Translations under genes and position numbers: made by a program
Shown: one piece after another, positions 45,572 through 56,136 of the stretch
Layout of the letters: each line of letters begins with the position of its first letter
Position numbering within the stretch: the stretch's first letter is position 1
Source: Nocardia sp. NBC_01730
GTDB taxonomy: Bacteria; Actinomycetota; Actinomycetes; Mycobacteriales; Mycobacteriaceae
Length of the DNA stretch: 64,000 bases
NCBI RefSeq assembly: GCF_035920445.1
Contig: NZ_CP109162.1
Coordinates: forward strand, 2,604,001 to 2,668,000
Direction: 5' to 3'
Notes under the pieces: model-generated
Databases searched by the model: none
Seen by the model: only the letters and a program-made list of their open reading frames with translations
Told to the model about the DNA's origin: nothing

Positions 45572-47332
45572 TTACAGGTACTGGCCGGTGTTCGACTCGG
45601 TATCGATGGCGCGGCTGGCACTGGCGTTCTTACCGGTAACCAGCGTGCGGATGTAGACGATCCGCTCGCCCTTCTTACCCGAGATGCGTGCCCAGTCATC
45701 CGGATTCGTGGTGTTGGGCAGGTCCTCGTTCTCGGAGAACTCGTCCACGATCGAATCGTAGAGATGCTGGATGCGCAGACCCGGGTTGCCGGTGTCGAGC
45801 ACCGCCTTGATGGCGTACTTCTTGGAGCGGTCCACGATGTTCTGGATCATGGCGCCGGAGTTGAAGTCCTTGAAGTACAAGACCTCCTTGTCACCGTTGG
45901 CGTAGGTGACCTCCAGGAAGCGATTGTCCTCGCTCTCGGCGTACATCCGATCGACGACCCGTTCGATCATCGCGCGGATGCACAGCCCCTTGTCACCGCC
46001 GAACTCGGCCAAGTCGTCTTCGTGCAGCGGTAGGTACTCGGTGAGGTACTTCGAGAAGATGTCCTGGGCCGATTCCGCATCCGGACGCTCGATCTTGATC
46101 TTCACGTCGAGGCGGCCTGGCCGCAGGATGGCCGGGTCGATCATGTCCTCGCGGTTGGAGGCACCGATGACGATGACGTTCTCCAAGCCCTCGACACCGT
46201 CGATCTCCGACAGCAGCTGGGGCACCACCGTGGTCTCCACATCCGACGAGACGCCCGAACCGCGGGTGCGGAAGATCGAGTCCATCTCGTCGAAGAACAC
46301 GATCACCGGAGTGCCCTCGGACGCCTTCTCACGGGCCCGCTGGAAGATGATCCGGATGTGGCGCTCGGTCTCGCCCACGAACTTGTTCAACAGCTCGGGA
46401 CCCTTGATGTTGAGGAAGTAAGACTTCGCTTCCTTGGCATCCTCACCGCGCGCCTCGGCGATCTTCTTGGCCAGTGAGTTGGCCACCGCCTTGGCGATGA
46501 GCGTCTTACCACACCCGGGTGGACCGTAGAGAAGCACGCCCTTCGGCGGACGCAGCGCGTACTCGCGGAAGAGATCCTTGTGCAGGAACGGAAGCTCCAC
46601 CGCGTCGCGGATCTGCTCGATCTGCCGGCCGAGACCACCGATATCGCTATAGCCGACGTCGGGCACCTCCTCCAGCACGAGGTCCTCGACCTCGGCCTTG
46701 GGGATGCGCTCGAACGCGAACCCGGCCTTGGTGTCCACCAGAAGCGAATCGCCCGGCCGTAGTTTGCGAATGGGGGAATCGGGGTCGTCCAGGTCATCGA
46801 CCTCGGCGACCTTGGCCAGCGGACCCGCCAGCCACACCACACGCTCCTCGTCGGCATGGCCGACTACCAAGGCGCGACGACCGTCGTCGAGGATCTCCCG
46901 CAGGGTACCGATCTCGCCGACCGCGTCGTAGACCCCGGCCTCGACGACCGTGAGCGCCTCGTTGAGGCGGACGGTCTGACCGTACTCGAGCGTCGAGGTT
47001 TCGATGTTCGGTGAACACGTCAACCGCATCTTGCGCCCCGAAGTGAACACATCGACCGTCTGATCGTCGTACACACTGATCAGAACGCCGTATCCGCTCG
47101 GTGGCTGACCCAGCCGATCGACCTCCTCGCGCAGGGCGACAAGCTGCTGGCGCGCCTCCTTGAGAGTGTCCATCAGCTTGGTGTTGCGAATGGTCAGCGA
47201 ATCGATGCGAGCGTCCAATTCCCGTGTGCGATCCGGCGAATCGGCGAGTTGCCTTCGGAGTGCAGCCGCCTCGGCGCGCACTGCCTCGAGCTCTCTCCAG
47301 GCCGCCGAATCCGAATTCTCGATGGGGCTCAT
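45572..47332 (-). CDS. mpa: Proteasomal ATPase Mpa/ARC
   Basis: A 586-residue AAA+ unfoldase that recognises Pup through its N-terminal coiled coil (about 8-76), threads substrates and feeds the 20S core. Tandem OB domains (about 80-215) precede the AAA module with Walker A GPPGCGKT (270-277), Walker B VIVFFDE (to 349) and an arginine-finger region. The C-terminal GQYL is the penultimate-Tyr motif that docks into the alpha ring. The ATG at 47332 has GGAGGAG 6 nt upstream; an ATG 22 codons upstream lacks one. It lies 29 kb from dop, unlike the tight mycobacterial cluster. Confidence 0.96.
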   Translation of the reverse strand: MSPIENSDSAAWRELEAVRAEAAALRRQLADSPDRTRELDARIDSLTIRNTKLMDTLKEARQQLVALREEVDRLGQPPSGYGVLISVYDDQTVDVFTSGRKMRLTCSPNIETSTLEYGQTVRLNEALTVVEAGVYDAVGEIGTLREILDDGRRALVVGHADEERVVWLAGPLAKVAEVDDLDDPDSPIRKLRPGDSLLVDTKAGFAFERIPKAEVEDLVLEEVPDVGYSDIGGLGRQIEQIRDAVELPFLHKDLFREYALRPPKGVLLYGPPGCGKTLIAKAVANSLAKKIAEARGEDAKEAKSYFLNIKGPELLNKFVGETERHIRIIFQRAREKASEGTPVIVFFDEMDSIFRTRGSGVSSDVETTVVPQLLSEIDGVEGLENVIVIGASNREDMIDPAILRPGRLDVKIKIERPDAESAQDIFSKYLTEYLPLHEDDLAEFGGDKGLCIRAMIERVVDRMYAESEDNRFLEVTYANGDKEVLYFKDFNSGAMIQNIVDRSKKYAIKAVLDTGNPGLRIQHLYDSIVDEFSENEDLPNTTNPDDWARISGKKGERIVYIRTLVTGKNASASRAIDTESNTGQYL

Positions 47333-47443
47333 GTGCTGCTCCTCCCAGTCCCGGTCTATCAACGCTACCGGTCGCGGCCCATTCTCGCCTTCCGACATGA
47401 TTTCGTGGTGATCACATCTGGGCGGCGATCAACGTCCGAACGA

Positions 47444-47462
47444 CCATGTTAGCCTGCCCTAA
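47444..47462. promoter_or_regulatory. IdeR/DtxR-like box (weak)
   Basis: CCATGTTAGCCTGCCCTAA matches the 19-bp IdeR consensus TTAGGTTAGSCTAACCTAA at 14 positions, with a dyad TTAG-N6-CTAA. It lies between the divergent mpa and lipoprotein genes. Iron control is only a possibility. Confidence 0.25.
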
Positions 47463-47511
47463 CCCATACCAGGCGAGCGCGCTCGCCGACCGAGCCGAAA
47501 GGTTGCTGACG

Positions 47512-48018
47512 ATGCTCCTTCCCGCCAGAACTCTGCGCGTTTCCGTGGTCACCGCCACGGCGGCACTGGCCCTTACCGTCGGCCTGGCGGCCTGTGGCTC
47601 CGACGACGACTCCGCCGGCGCGACGACAACCAGCACCGCCACGGCGAGTACCCACAACCACGGTGACCAAGCGGCGGGCGCGCCGACGGCCGAGACGCTG
47701 CAGGCGATTCTGGTGAAGCTGGCCGACCCGAACGTCCCCACCGCCGACAAGACGAAGCTGATCGTCGACGGCGAGAAGCGCGCTGCCAACATCGACCAGA
47801 TGAACGCGGGCCTGCACGGCTACACACTGACCTTCAAGGTCGCCGACATCACCACCCAGGGCACCATCGCGAACGCGCAGGTGACCATCAACTCCCCGCA
47901 CGGCGCCGCGCCCGCCGTCCCGATGACCTGGCAGAACGTCGGCGGCACCTGGAAGCTGTCGGACGCGAGCGGCTGCCTGATGCTCGGCTTCGCGCAGGCG
48001 CCCTGCGTCCCGGCCTGA
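47512..48018 (+). CDS. Lipoprotein with MTB12-like domain (LppK position)
   Basis: A 168-residue lipoprotein: signal peptide with lipobox LAAC|GSDDD (Cys near residue 26), a Ser/Thr/Ala linker with HNH, and a C-terminal domain like low-molecular-weight antigen MTB12 (LQAILVKLADPNVPTADKTK, MTWQNVGGTWKLSDASGC). Function unknown. It sits beside mpa on the opposite strand as lppK does in M. tuberculosis, so it is probably the orthologue. GAAAGG lies about 9 nt before the ATG. Confidence 0.82.
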   Translation: MLLPARTLRVSVVTATAALALTVGLAACGSDDDSAGATTTSTATASTHNHGDQAAGAPTAETLQAILVKLADPNVPTADKTKLIVDGEKRAANIDQMNAGLHGYTLTFKVADITTQGTIANAQVTINSPHGAAPAVPMTWQNVGGTWKLSDASGCLMLGFAQAPCVPA

Positions 48019-48071
48019 GCCGCACCCGATCGGAGGCGAGCGTCGGCCGGACCAGCGGTCGCCCTGCACGC

Positions 48072-49891
<1,820 letters not shown>

Positions 49892-50251
49892 GCGGCTAGC
49901 GGCCGATCGCGACGGCCATGAAAATCCAGTGCGGAGCCGTGAGATCCGATGATGGCGAGCACTGTGATCAGAATCGCGACACCGACACCGTCGCCCGCGA
50001 TGATCAAGAGGTTTCGCATCCGCGGCCATGCGGGGTCCAGCTCGGCGCCGTCCACCCCGATCCGGCCACGCACCTTTGATCGTGTTACGGCCTGCTCGTC
50101 GTTGATCTCGTCCGACACGACCGACAGTGTCCCCGTCGAACCGGGAAGTTTCGACCGGACACGCCACATCGGCGTCGGCGGATATGCCTCAGCGGGCACA
50201 CCGGATTGCGTTCCGCGTGAATCAATCACGCGGACAGGACGAGTCGGACGG

Positions 50252-51103
50252 TCAGAATGCGCGGCAGGAGCGGATATCGGTAGCCAGGATAGCTTTCGCG
50301 CCCAGGTCAGCCAGCTGGTCCATCAGCTCGTTGCCCTGGTTGCGTGGCACGAGGGCGCGCACCGCGACCCAACCGGTGTCGGCCAGCGGCGCCACAGTCG
50401 GCGACTCCAGCCCCGGGGTGATCGCGAATGCTCGGTCGAGGAGGTCCTTGGGGCAGTCGTAGTCCAGCATCAGGTACTGCTGGGCGAAGACGACACCCTG
50501 GACGCGGGCGACGAGCTGATTGCGGGCCCGGTCGCGCTGGTCGGCGTCCTTGCGCTCGATGAGCACACCCTCCGAGTCGCACAGCGATTCGCCGAACGCG
50601 ACCAGGTTGTGCTGGCGCAGGGTGCGCCCGGAGCCCACGACATCAGCGATGGCGTCGGCGACGCCGAGCTGGATGGAGATCTCCACCGCGCCGTCCAGGC
50701 GGATCACCTCGGCCTCGATGCCCCGCCGCCGCAGATCACTCAGCACCAGGTTCGGATAGGAGGTCGCGATGCGCTTGTCGTAGAGATCCTCGACCTTCCA
50801 CTCCGGTCCGGCGGGCGCGGCGTAACGGAAGGCGGAGCGCCCGAAGCCGAGCGCGAGCCGTTCCTGCACGGGTGCACCGGAATCCAGGGCGAGATCGCGG
50901 CCGGTGATGCCGAGGTCGAGTTCGCCCGAGCCGACGTAGATGGCGATGTCCTTGGGCCGCAGGAAGAAGAACTCGACCTGGTTGGCCGGGTCCAGGACAG
51001 TCAGGTCACGCGAATCGGTGCGCTTGCGGTACCCCGCCTCCGCGAGGATCGAGACGGCGGATTCGGACAGGGCGCCTTTGTTGGGGACTGCGACACGCAG
51101 CAT
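50252..51103 (-). CDS. hisG: ATP phosphoribosyltransferase (long form)
   Basis: First enzyme of histidine synthesis: ATP + PRPP to phosphoribosyl-ATP. The 283-residue protein is the long HisG form with a C-terminal ACT-like regulatory domain, so it should be feedback-inhibited by histidine without HisZ. Visible: [34 protein letters not shown] and the PRPP loop in [20 protein letters not shown]. It starts 44 nt after the hisE stop; an AAAGGA precedes the ATG. Confidence 0.96.
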   Translation of the reverse strand: MLRVAVPNKGALSESAVSILAEAGYRKRTDSRDLTVLDPANQVEFFFLRPKDIAIYVGSGELDLGITGRDLALDSGAPVQERLALGFGRSAFRYAAPAGPEWKVEDLYDKRIATSYPNLVLSDLRRRGIEAEVIRLDGAVEISIQLGVADAIADVVGSGRTLRQHNLVAFGESLCDSEGVLIERKDADQRDRARNQLVARVQGVVFAQQYLMLDYDCPKDLLDRAFAITPGLESPTVAPLADTGWVAVRALVPRNQGNELMDQLADLGAKAILATDIRSCRAF

Positions 51104-51147
51104 GGGAGGGAGTCCTTTCGGGAGGAGAACCGGAATCGAGACGGCCG

Positions 51148-51411
51148 TCACAGATGTCGGTACACGTCTTCGAGCTTCAGCCCGCGACCCACCATCAGCA
51201 CCTGCACCCAGTACAGCAGCTGGGAGATCTCCTCGGCGAGCGACTCGTCGCTCTCGTGTTCGGCGGCCAGCCACACCTCACCGGCCTCCTCGAGCACCTT
51301 CTTACCCTGGCTATGCACGCCGGCGTCCAGCGCGGCAACGGTTCCGGACCCCGCGGGGCGGTTGACCGCACGATCCTGCAGCTCGGCGAACAGGGTTTCG
51401 AAGTTCTTCAC
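51148..51411 (-). CDS. hisE: Phosphoribosyl-ATP pyrophosphatase
   Basis: An 87-residue MazG-like helical enzyme, second step of histidine synthesis. Conserved acidic metal site: [20 protein letters not shown] and [16 protein letters not shown]. Start is the GTG at 51411 ([12 protein letters not shown]), which matches family N-termini. It is separate from HisI, as is usual in actinobacteria, and lies upstream of hisG in the same operon. Confidence 0.95.
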   Translation of the reverse strand: MKNFETLFAELQDRAVNRPAGSGTVAALDAGVHSQGKKVLEEAGEVWLAAEHESDESLAEEISQLLYWVQVLMVGRGLKLEDVYRHL

Positions 51412-51530
51412 GATGAGCCATTGTTTCAGACCCGTATGCGGGCCTGTTGCTCCGGCCCATGATGGACGCGACGGCACCGCCCGGCTTTCCGCGCTGATAC
51501 TCTGCGTGCGGAAAACCGGGCGTTGTGCCG

Positions 51531-53345
51531 TCAGCTTCCGGCCAGCAGCGCCTCCAGGTCGGCGACCGCCGCGCGGAGGTGGTCAGCGAACGCGTACATC
51601 TGGTCCGCGACCGGCGTCGGCGTGGCCAGGTAGAGGTTCCACCGGTCCGGGAGCAAGACGTAGGCGACACCGATGCACCGGGAGCTGGTGGAGCCGAAAC
51701 CGAAGTAGCGGATGTTGACCGACGGCGCCGAGCTGGTGCTCAGGTAGTCGTCGCGCAGGATGGTCCAGCCTGGGCTGTCGTAGAGCGGGATCGGGTCCGT
51801 GACACCCAGTTCCGCACCACGGCGCCGCTGGATCCACTGCAGCTCCCACAGGTGCTGTTCGGGCGCGTCGCCTGCCTGACACTGTTTGGCCCGCTCCACG
51901 TGCGCGCTTGCCGCTGTCCGCGCGGCCGCGAGTTTCGACTCGGGGTCCGCGTCCGGGTCCTGCATCATGTCCACGAAGGCGACCATCTCCGGGGTGACCA
52001 CCCGCATCGCCTCGGTACGGCCGTTGCGGTACTGCCTGGTCGCGATGGACTCGTAGGTGGCGCCGGTGATTCCCTTGCTGCGCCGGTGGGCGAGCTGGTA
52101 GCTCAGCTGCGCGAACGCGTCCGGGGAGATACCGAGCTGCTTGGCTCGGGCGGTGCCGAAGTCCGGGAAGGTCACCGTCTGCGTGGCGTTCTCCGCGGCG
52201 TAGCGGGCGAAGGCGGCACCCGCCCCTGCGATGTCGGCTCGTTGCGCCGCATCGAGCACGAACTCGATCGGCTCGACCGCGGGCAGGCCCTGCGCCTGCG
52301 CTCCGGACCGGGCGGCGTGCTTCGGTACCGGGGTTTCCAGCAGGGTGTCGACGAAGGACAGAATGGTGGTGCCGTCCAGCCCGCAGTGTTCGACGTTGAT
52401 GCCCGCCTGTCCATCGCCGAAGACGATGAACGACACCGACTTGTCGAACCACCGGTTCGCGCTGTCCCCGTGCAACAGCTGATCGCAGGCGTGCAGCTCG
52501 TCACGCGGGGTGAAGTCCTCGAGACAGATCGCGAACAGCGCGGTCTCGACGGCGTCCAGCGCCGCGACGTTGGCCGGTTCGGTCGAGAGCGTCTGCCTGC
52601 TGGCCGCCCATTCGGCGCGGGCCTTCGTGGTCAGGTGCCCGACCGCGCTGTCGGTGCGGGCCGGCCGCGCGCCCGCCTTCAGCACCGCGCGCAGACCATC
52701 GGCGAGATCCTCCGGCGAGTACGGCGCACCGTCCGGACCCAGCACGTCCATCCGGAACATGCTGCCCCGGAAAAACACCACGATGTGCCTGGCCTCGGAG
52801 TGGCCCGGCCACTCGTCGCTGTAGGGCACCCGCACGGTGTCCTGCTCCGCACCCGGGATCCGGGTCTCGGAGAACAGGTACTTGTTCTGCCACATCGACA
52901 GTTTCTGCCCGCGCTGGGTCACCGGCGGGATGGCCTCTTGATCGAGGGCCAGCTTGTAGTCGACGGCGGCGGAGATGATTCCGGACGCGCGGTCCACCTG
53001 TGTCGCGGCGGTGGACATGGCCAGCGGGGTGTCGTCGCGGAACAGGAAGAAGAAGTTCGCGTTCAGGGCGATCCGATCCCGCCTGCCCAGATACCGCGAC
53101 GGCCAGAACAGATCCAGCCAGCTGCCCACACCGGGGGTCGCGTCGTACTCCGCGAGTGCCGCCTGCAGCGTGCGGCCCGGTCCGTCGGCGCGCAGCAGGT
53201 CGCCGACCGCGGCTCGGGTGGTGGCGAGTTCGTCTGCGGCCAGCAGCGGCGCGCACCACTGCAGGAACCGGCCGCAGCTGTCCTCCAGCGTCGGCAGGGG
53301 CACCCTGGGTAGGTGGTCGTCGGCGGCGAAGGTGCGTTCGGTCAA
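51531..53345 (-). CDS. Choline/carnitine-type O-acyltransferase
   Basis: A 604-residue member of the carnitine/choline acyltransferase family, which is uncommon in bacteria. The catalytic His is His320 in [12 protein letters not shown], within the family's usual N-x-E-H context; [20 protein letters not shown] and [17 protein letters not shown] correspond to the substrate and CoA channel segments. It would transfer acyl groups between CoA and a hydroxylated quaternary amine or similar. The start is TTG at 53345 because it overlaps the methyltransferase stop (TTGA), giving tight coupling. Third gene of the oxygenase-methyltransferase-acyltransferase operon. Confidence 0.85.
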   Translation of the reverse strand: MTERTFAADDHLPRVPLPTLEDSCGRFLQWCAPLLAADELATTRAAVGDLLRADGPGRTLQAALAEYDATPGVGSWLDLFWPSRYLGRRDRIALNANFFFLFRDDTPLAMSTAATQVDRASGIISAAVDYKLALDQEAIPPVTQRGQKLSMWQNKYLFSETRIPGAEQDTVRVPYSDEWPGHSEARHIVVFFRGSMFRMDVLGPDGAPYSPEDLADGLRAVLKAGARPARTDSAVGHLTTKARAEWAASRQTLSTEPANVAALDAVETALFAICLEDFTPRDELHACDQLLHGDSANRWFDKSVSFIVFGDGQAGINVEHCGLDGTTILSFVDTLLETPVPKHAARSGAQAQGLPAVEPIEFVLDAAQRADIAGAGAAFARYAAENATQTVTFPDFGTARAKQLGISPDAFAQLSYQLAHRRSKGITGATYESIATRQYRNGRTEAMRVVTPEMVAFVDMMQDPDADPESKLAAARTAASAHVERAKQCQAGDAPEQHLWELQWIQRRRGAELGVTDPIPLYDSPGWTILRDDYLSTSSAPSVNIRYFGFGSTSSRCIGVAYVLLPDRWNLYLATPTPVADQMYAFADHLRAAVADLEALLAGS

Positions 53346-54178
53346 TGCGGATCCTCGATGTCGGCGTGATGTTTCGGCAACGGCCTGGAGAGATACAGAT
53401 CGGCGTAGAGCCAACCGCTATCCTCCAAGCCGGTAGTGTCGATCCCGTTGACGGACAGGGTGTTCAGCACCTGAGCCTGTTCGGCCCCGGAGGCGAACCT
53501 GCGCTGCTGATACCGCCCCGGCGCCTGTTCGGTGCGGTAACCGAGCGCGGCGAGTTCCGCCGCGATCGGCGCGAAGTCGAACATGCGCAATACGAAGTGT
53601 GCCATCCAGGGGCGCCTGCGCGGGTGCGCGGTGGCGACGCGCGCGAGGGTCTTCTCGGTGACGTAGCCGACGCAGCCGGTGGAGACGACCAGGTCGGCGG
53701 TGGCCAGCAGCGCGCGCTGCTCCCCGGTCGGCTCACCGGACTCCAGGTCGGCGTGCACCACGTCGTCCAGCAGCCCGGCCTCGTGCGCATAGTCCAGGGC
53801 GGGGCGCGCCACGTCCATGCCGACGAAACGGACGTCGGTCAGGCCGGTGCCCGCGTTCACCCGGGCTCGGTCGCGCCGGATGAGCCCGGCACGGTCGCAG
53901 TCGGCGTCGTCGTAGTGGTCGGCCAGCTCGGGCACCGTGGTGTCGAAGCGCAGCACGGCGGCGTTGACGCCGTAGGAGCAGCCGATGTCCAGGACAGTCG
54001 GGGCGGCGACCCGGGCGGAGGCGCGGTATTCCCGAATCTGCTGCTGAAAGAACGGTTTCGCCAGTTCCGGAATGCGGTAGTCCAGATCGGACATGCGCGT
54101 GTAGTATGCGCGCGGATCGGGATGGACGTAGATGTCGTCGAAAGACGCTTTCCCGGTTGTGTGTAACGGAACTGGCAC
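53342..54178 (-). CDS. Class I SAM-dependent methyltransferase
   Basis: A 278-residue methyltransferase with motif I VLDIGCSYGVNAAVLRF, a later acidic motif (VRFVGMDVARPALDYA) and ATADLVVSTGCVGYVT. The substrate is not evident. The operon context, between a 2OG oxygenase and a carnitine-type acyltransferase, suggests N-methylation of a small amino-acid-like molecule (inference). GTG start with AAAGGA 6 nt upstream. Its stop overlaps the acyltransferase TTG. Confidence 0.82.
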   Translation of the reverse strand: MPVPLHTTGKASFDDIYVHPDPRAYYTRMSDLDYRIPELAKPFFQQQIREYRASARVAAPTVLDIGCSYGVNAAVLRFDTTVPELADHYDDADCDRAGLIRRDRARVNAGTGLTDVRFVGMDVARPALDYAHEAGLLDDVVHADLESGEPTGEQRALLATADLVVSTGCVGYVTEKTLARVATAHPRRRPWMAHFVLRMFDFAPIAAELAALGYRTEQAPGRYQQRRFASGAEQAQVLNTLSVNGIDTTGLEDSGWLYADLYLSRPLPKHHADIEDPH

Positions 54179-54222
54179 TGTCGGTCCTTTCGGGTCGAGC
54201 TCGGTCAGTCGAACCGCTCGGC

Positions 54223-55152
54223 TCAGTCGAGCAGTCGATCGCCCCGGACCGCGTCGGCGACGGCTAGATGGTCGGGCAGCACACGGCCGAACAACTGTCG
54301 AGTACGTTCCACCGTGCCGACCATTCCTGGGCGATCGGTAAAGGCAAAGATGGCCGAATGGCGCTGGCGCGCCCCATCGACGGGTGCGACACGGTGCAGC
54401 GAGAAACGGCCGCGAAACAGCTGCAGGTCACCGGGGCACAGCTGGAGCCGCTGGACGAAACGCTCGCCGGAGCCGGTCAGGACAGCGCGCACATTATCGA
54501 GATTCTCCGCCTCCGGTGTGCGAATGTTGGGGCAGTACTCGAAGATTCCACCGGTCTCCGCAGGTTGGGTCACCATGGAGACGGTGAATTCGTTGGTATC
54601 GAAATGCCAGGGATGCGACATTCCCGGCGCGACGACGTTGAGGCAGAGTCCCGCGAGGGGATCGGCGAACTCGTGCAATTCGGACAGGCCGAAGCAGTCC
54701 GCGATGAATCGCTGAAACGACTCGGCAGTGTAGATCTGGTGGATCAGCGCATCGGCCGGGATGCGGTCACGCGGCACGAAGGCGTTGCCGCGCTCGAGCA
54801 CGATGCGACCTGGATGATCCTGTGGCAGTTCGGTATCCAGCGGAATGTTGTAGGCATTGACTCGCTCGACCTGGTAATACGCGTGCGGTGCCATCCGCTC
54901 CCCCTGCGCCCGCAGCGCGTCGATCAGCTCCGGCCGAATGAAACCGGGGAGTACGGTGCAGCCGCTGTCGTCCAGTTCCGCGCGGACGCGGCGCACCGCC
55001 GCGCGCAGACCGGCCCCCTCCGGATCCGCAAGAGGATATTGCGCGGAATCTACGATCTCGTCGAGTACACCCAACGCTGCCATGGCGTCATTTTCGTGTA
55101 GCACCCGCCGACACGCCCGAGATTCGGCGAGATTGCCGGTGATCACCGTCAC
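54223..55152 (-). CDS. Fe(II)/2-oxoglutarate-dependent oxygenase (BesD/HalD-like fold)
   Basis: A 309-residue oxygenase with the facial triad HxD...H: His183 and Asp185 in HPWHFDTNEF, and His253 in RFSLHRVAP, followed by an Arg (ARQRHS) for 2-oxoglutarate. Because the position is Asp and not Gly/Ala, hydroxylation rather than halogenation is expected. The sequence resembles the amino-acid hydroxylase/halogenase group. First gene of a three-gene operon. GTG start at 55152 has no ribosome binding site; the ATG at 55083 is an alternative. Confidence 0.78.
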   Translation of the reverse strand: MTVITGNLAESRACRRVLHENDAMAALGVLDEIVDSAQYPLADPEGAGLRAAVRRVRAELDDSGCTVLPGFIRPELIDALRAQGERMAPHAYYQVERVNAYNIPLDTELPQDHPGRIVLERGNAFVPRDRIPADALIHQIYTAESFQRFIADCFGLSELHEFADPLAGLCLNVVAPGMSHPWHFDTNEFTVSMVTQPAETGGIFEYCPNIRTPEAENLDNVRAVLTGSGERFVQRLQLCPGDLQLFRGRFSLHRVAPVDGARQRHSAIFAFTDRPGMVGTVERTRQLFGRVLPDHLAVADAVRGDRLLD

Positions 55153-55230
55153 ACCTATCAGCTGCGCTCACTCTGGTTGCGGCACAGTAACTCTCAGCAG
55201 AACGAGGTCGGGAGTGTCGTACCCGGAGGC

Positions 55231-55902
55231 TCAGCCGCGTATCAGCAGCGCGCGCTCGAGGTCGTTGACGCTCAGCCCGACCAGCGAATCTCGGAGGACG
55301 CGCCCGGGCGCGCCCGGTACCGGAATCTCGCACGGGACGACCAGTACCGCGCAGCCGGCGGCCTCGGCGGCGCGGGCGCCGGTAGGCGAATCCTCCACGG
55401 CCACACAGCGTCGCGGGCTCAGGCCGAGTAACTCGGCGGCGCGCAGGTAGACGTCCGGCTCCGGTTTGCCGTGCGCCACCTCGTCGCCACAGACCGAGAC
55501 GTCGAAGAAGTCGCGCCCGAGGGTGTCGAGCCCGAACTCCGTCAGCGACCGCTTGGTGTTGGTGACCAGCGCGCTGCGCAGACCGACCGCGCGCACCATG
55601 GCCAGCGCGTCTTTCGCACCGGGCCGCCACGGGATCGGTCCCGTCATCAGCTCGGTCACGCGCCGATCCAGGAACTCCCCCGCCGCCCGCAGCGCGCCGA
55701 GTGTCGGCGCGATGCCGAGACCGGAGAACATGATCCGCAGCGCGTTCGGACCGGACGCGCCGATCAGCGCGTGCCGGATCGCATCGGTCATCTGGTGTCC
55801 GTGCTCGCGCGCAAGGTCGCGCACCGCGATGTCCCAGAGCTTCTCCGAATCGAGCAGCGTGCCGTCCATATCCCAGAGCACTCCGGCCAGTCGCGCTGTC
55901 AC
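55231..55902 (-). CDS. HAD-superfamily hydrolase (beta-phosphoglucomutase/phosphatase type)
   Basis: A 223-residue HAD phosphatase with the nucleophile pair Asp11/Asp13 in VLWDMDGTLLDS, motif II SALVTNTKRS, motif III Lys in HGKPEPDVYL and motif IV VEDSPTGARAA. A helical cap follows motif I. Substrate unknown. GTG start. It lies between the oxygenase operon and the kinase gene, all on the minus strand. Confidence 0.87.
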   Translation of the reverse strand: MTARLAGVLWDMDGTLLDSEKLWDIAVRDLAREHGHQMTDAIRHALIGASGPNALRIMFSGLGIAPTLGALRAAGEFLDRRVTELMTGPIPWRPGAKDALAMVRAVGLRSALVTNTKRSLTEFGLDTLGRDFFDVSVCGDEVAHGKPEPDVYLRAAELLGLSPRRCVAVEDSPTGARAAEAAGCAVLVVPCEIPVPGAPGRVLRDSLVGLSVNDLERALLIRG

Positions 55903-55942
55903 GTTCGGTGCGTCTCCTCTGTCTCGTCTGCTGATGGGGCGG

Positions 55943-56136
55943 CCGGACGAAGTCCGTCCGCAGCCTCGCGCCGGGCCGAGCGAAGGCGAGGCAGCCGCAC
56001 AACTGGCGCAGCCGGACGAAGTCCGTCCACAGCCTCGCGCCGGGCCGAGCGAAGGCGAGGCAGCCGCACAACTGGCGCAGCCGGACGAAGTCCGTCCGCA
56101 GCCTCGCGCCGGGCCGAGCGAAGGCGAGGCAGCCGC
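55943..56136. repeat. 69-bp tandem repeat (about 2.8 copies)
   Basis: Units start at 55943, 56012 and 56081 with CCGGACGAAGTCCGTCC and differ at only one or two bases; the third ends against the kinase stop codon. Each unit contains CGGAC-GAA-GTCCG and a GCCTCGC...GCGAGGC inverted repeat, so the RNA can fold into a series of hairpins. The period is a multiple of three, so both strands stay open (minus strand reads GCLAFARPGARLRTDFVRL). Confidence 0.85.

Noticed and set aside
54223..55152. Radical halogenase (BesD type)
   Set aside because: The iron-binding motif is His-Phe-Asp; a halogenase would lack the Asp.
55943..56136. CRISPR array
   Set aside because: The 69-bp units are directly adjacent with no unique spacers, and there are no cas genes.
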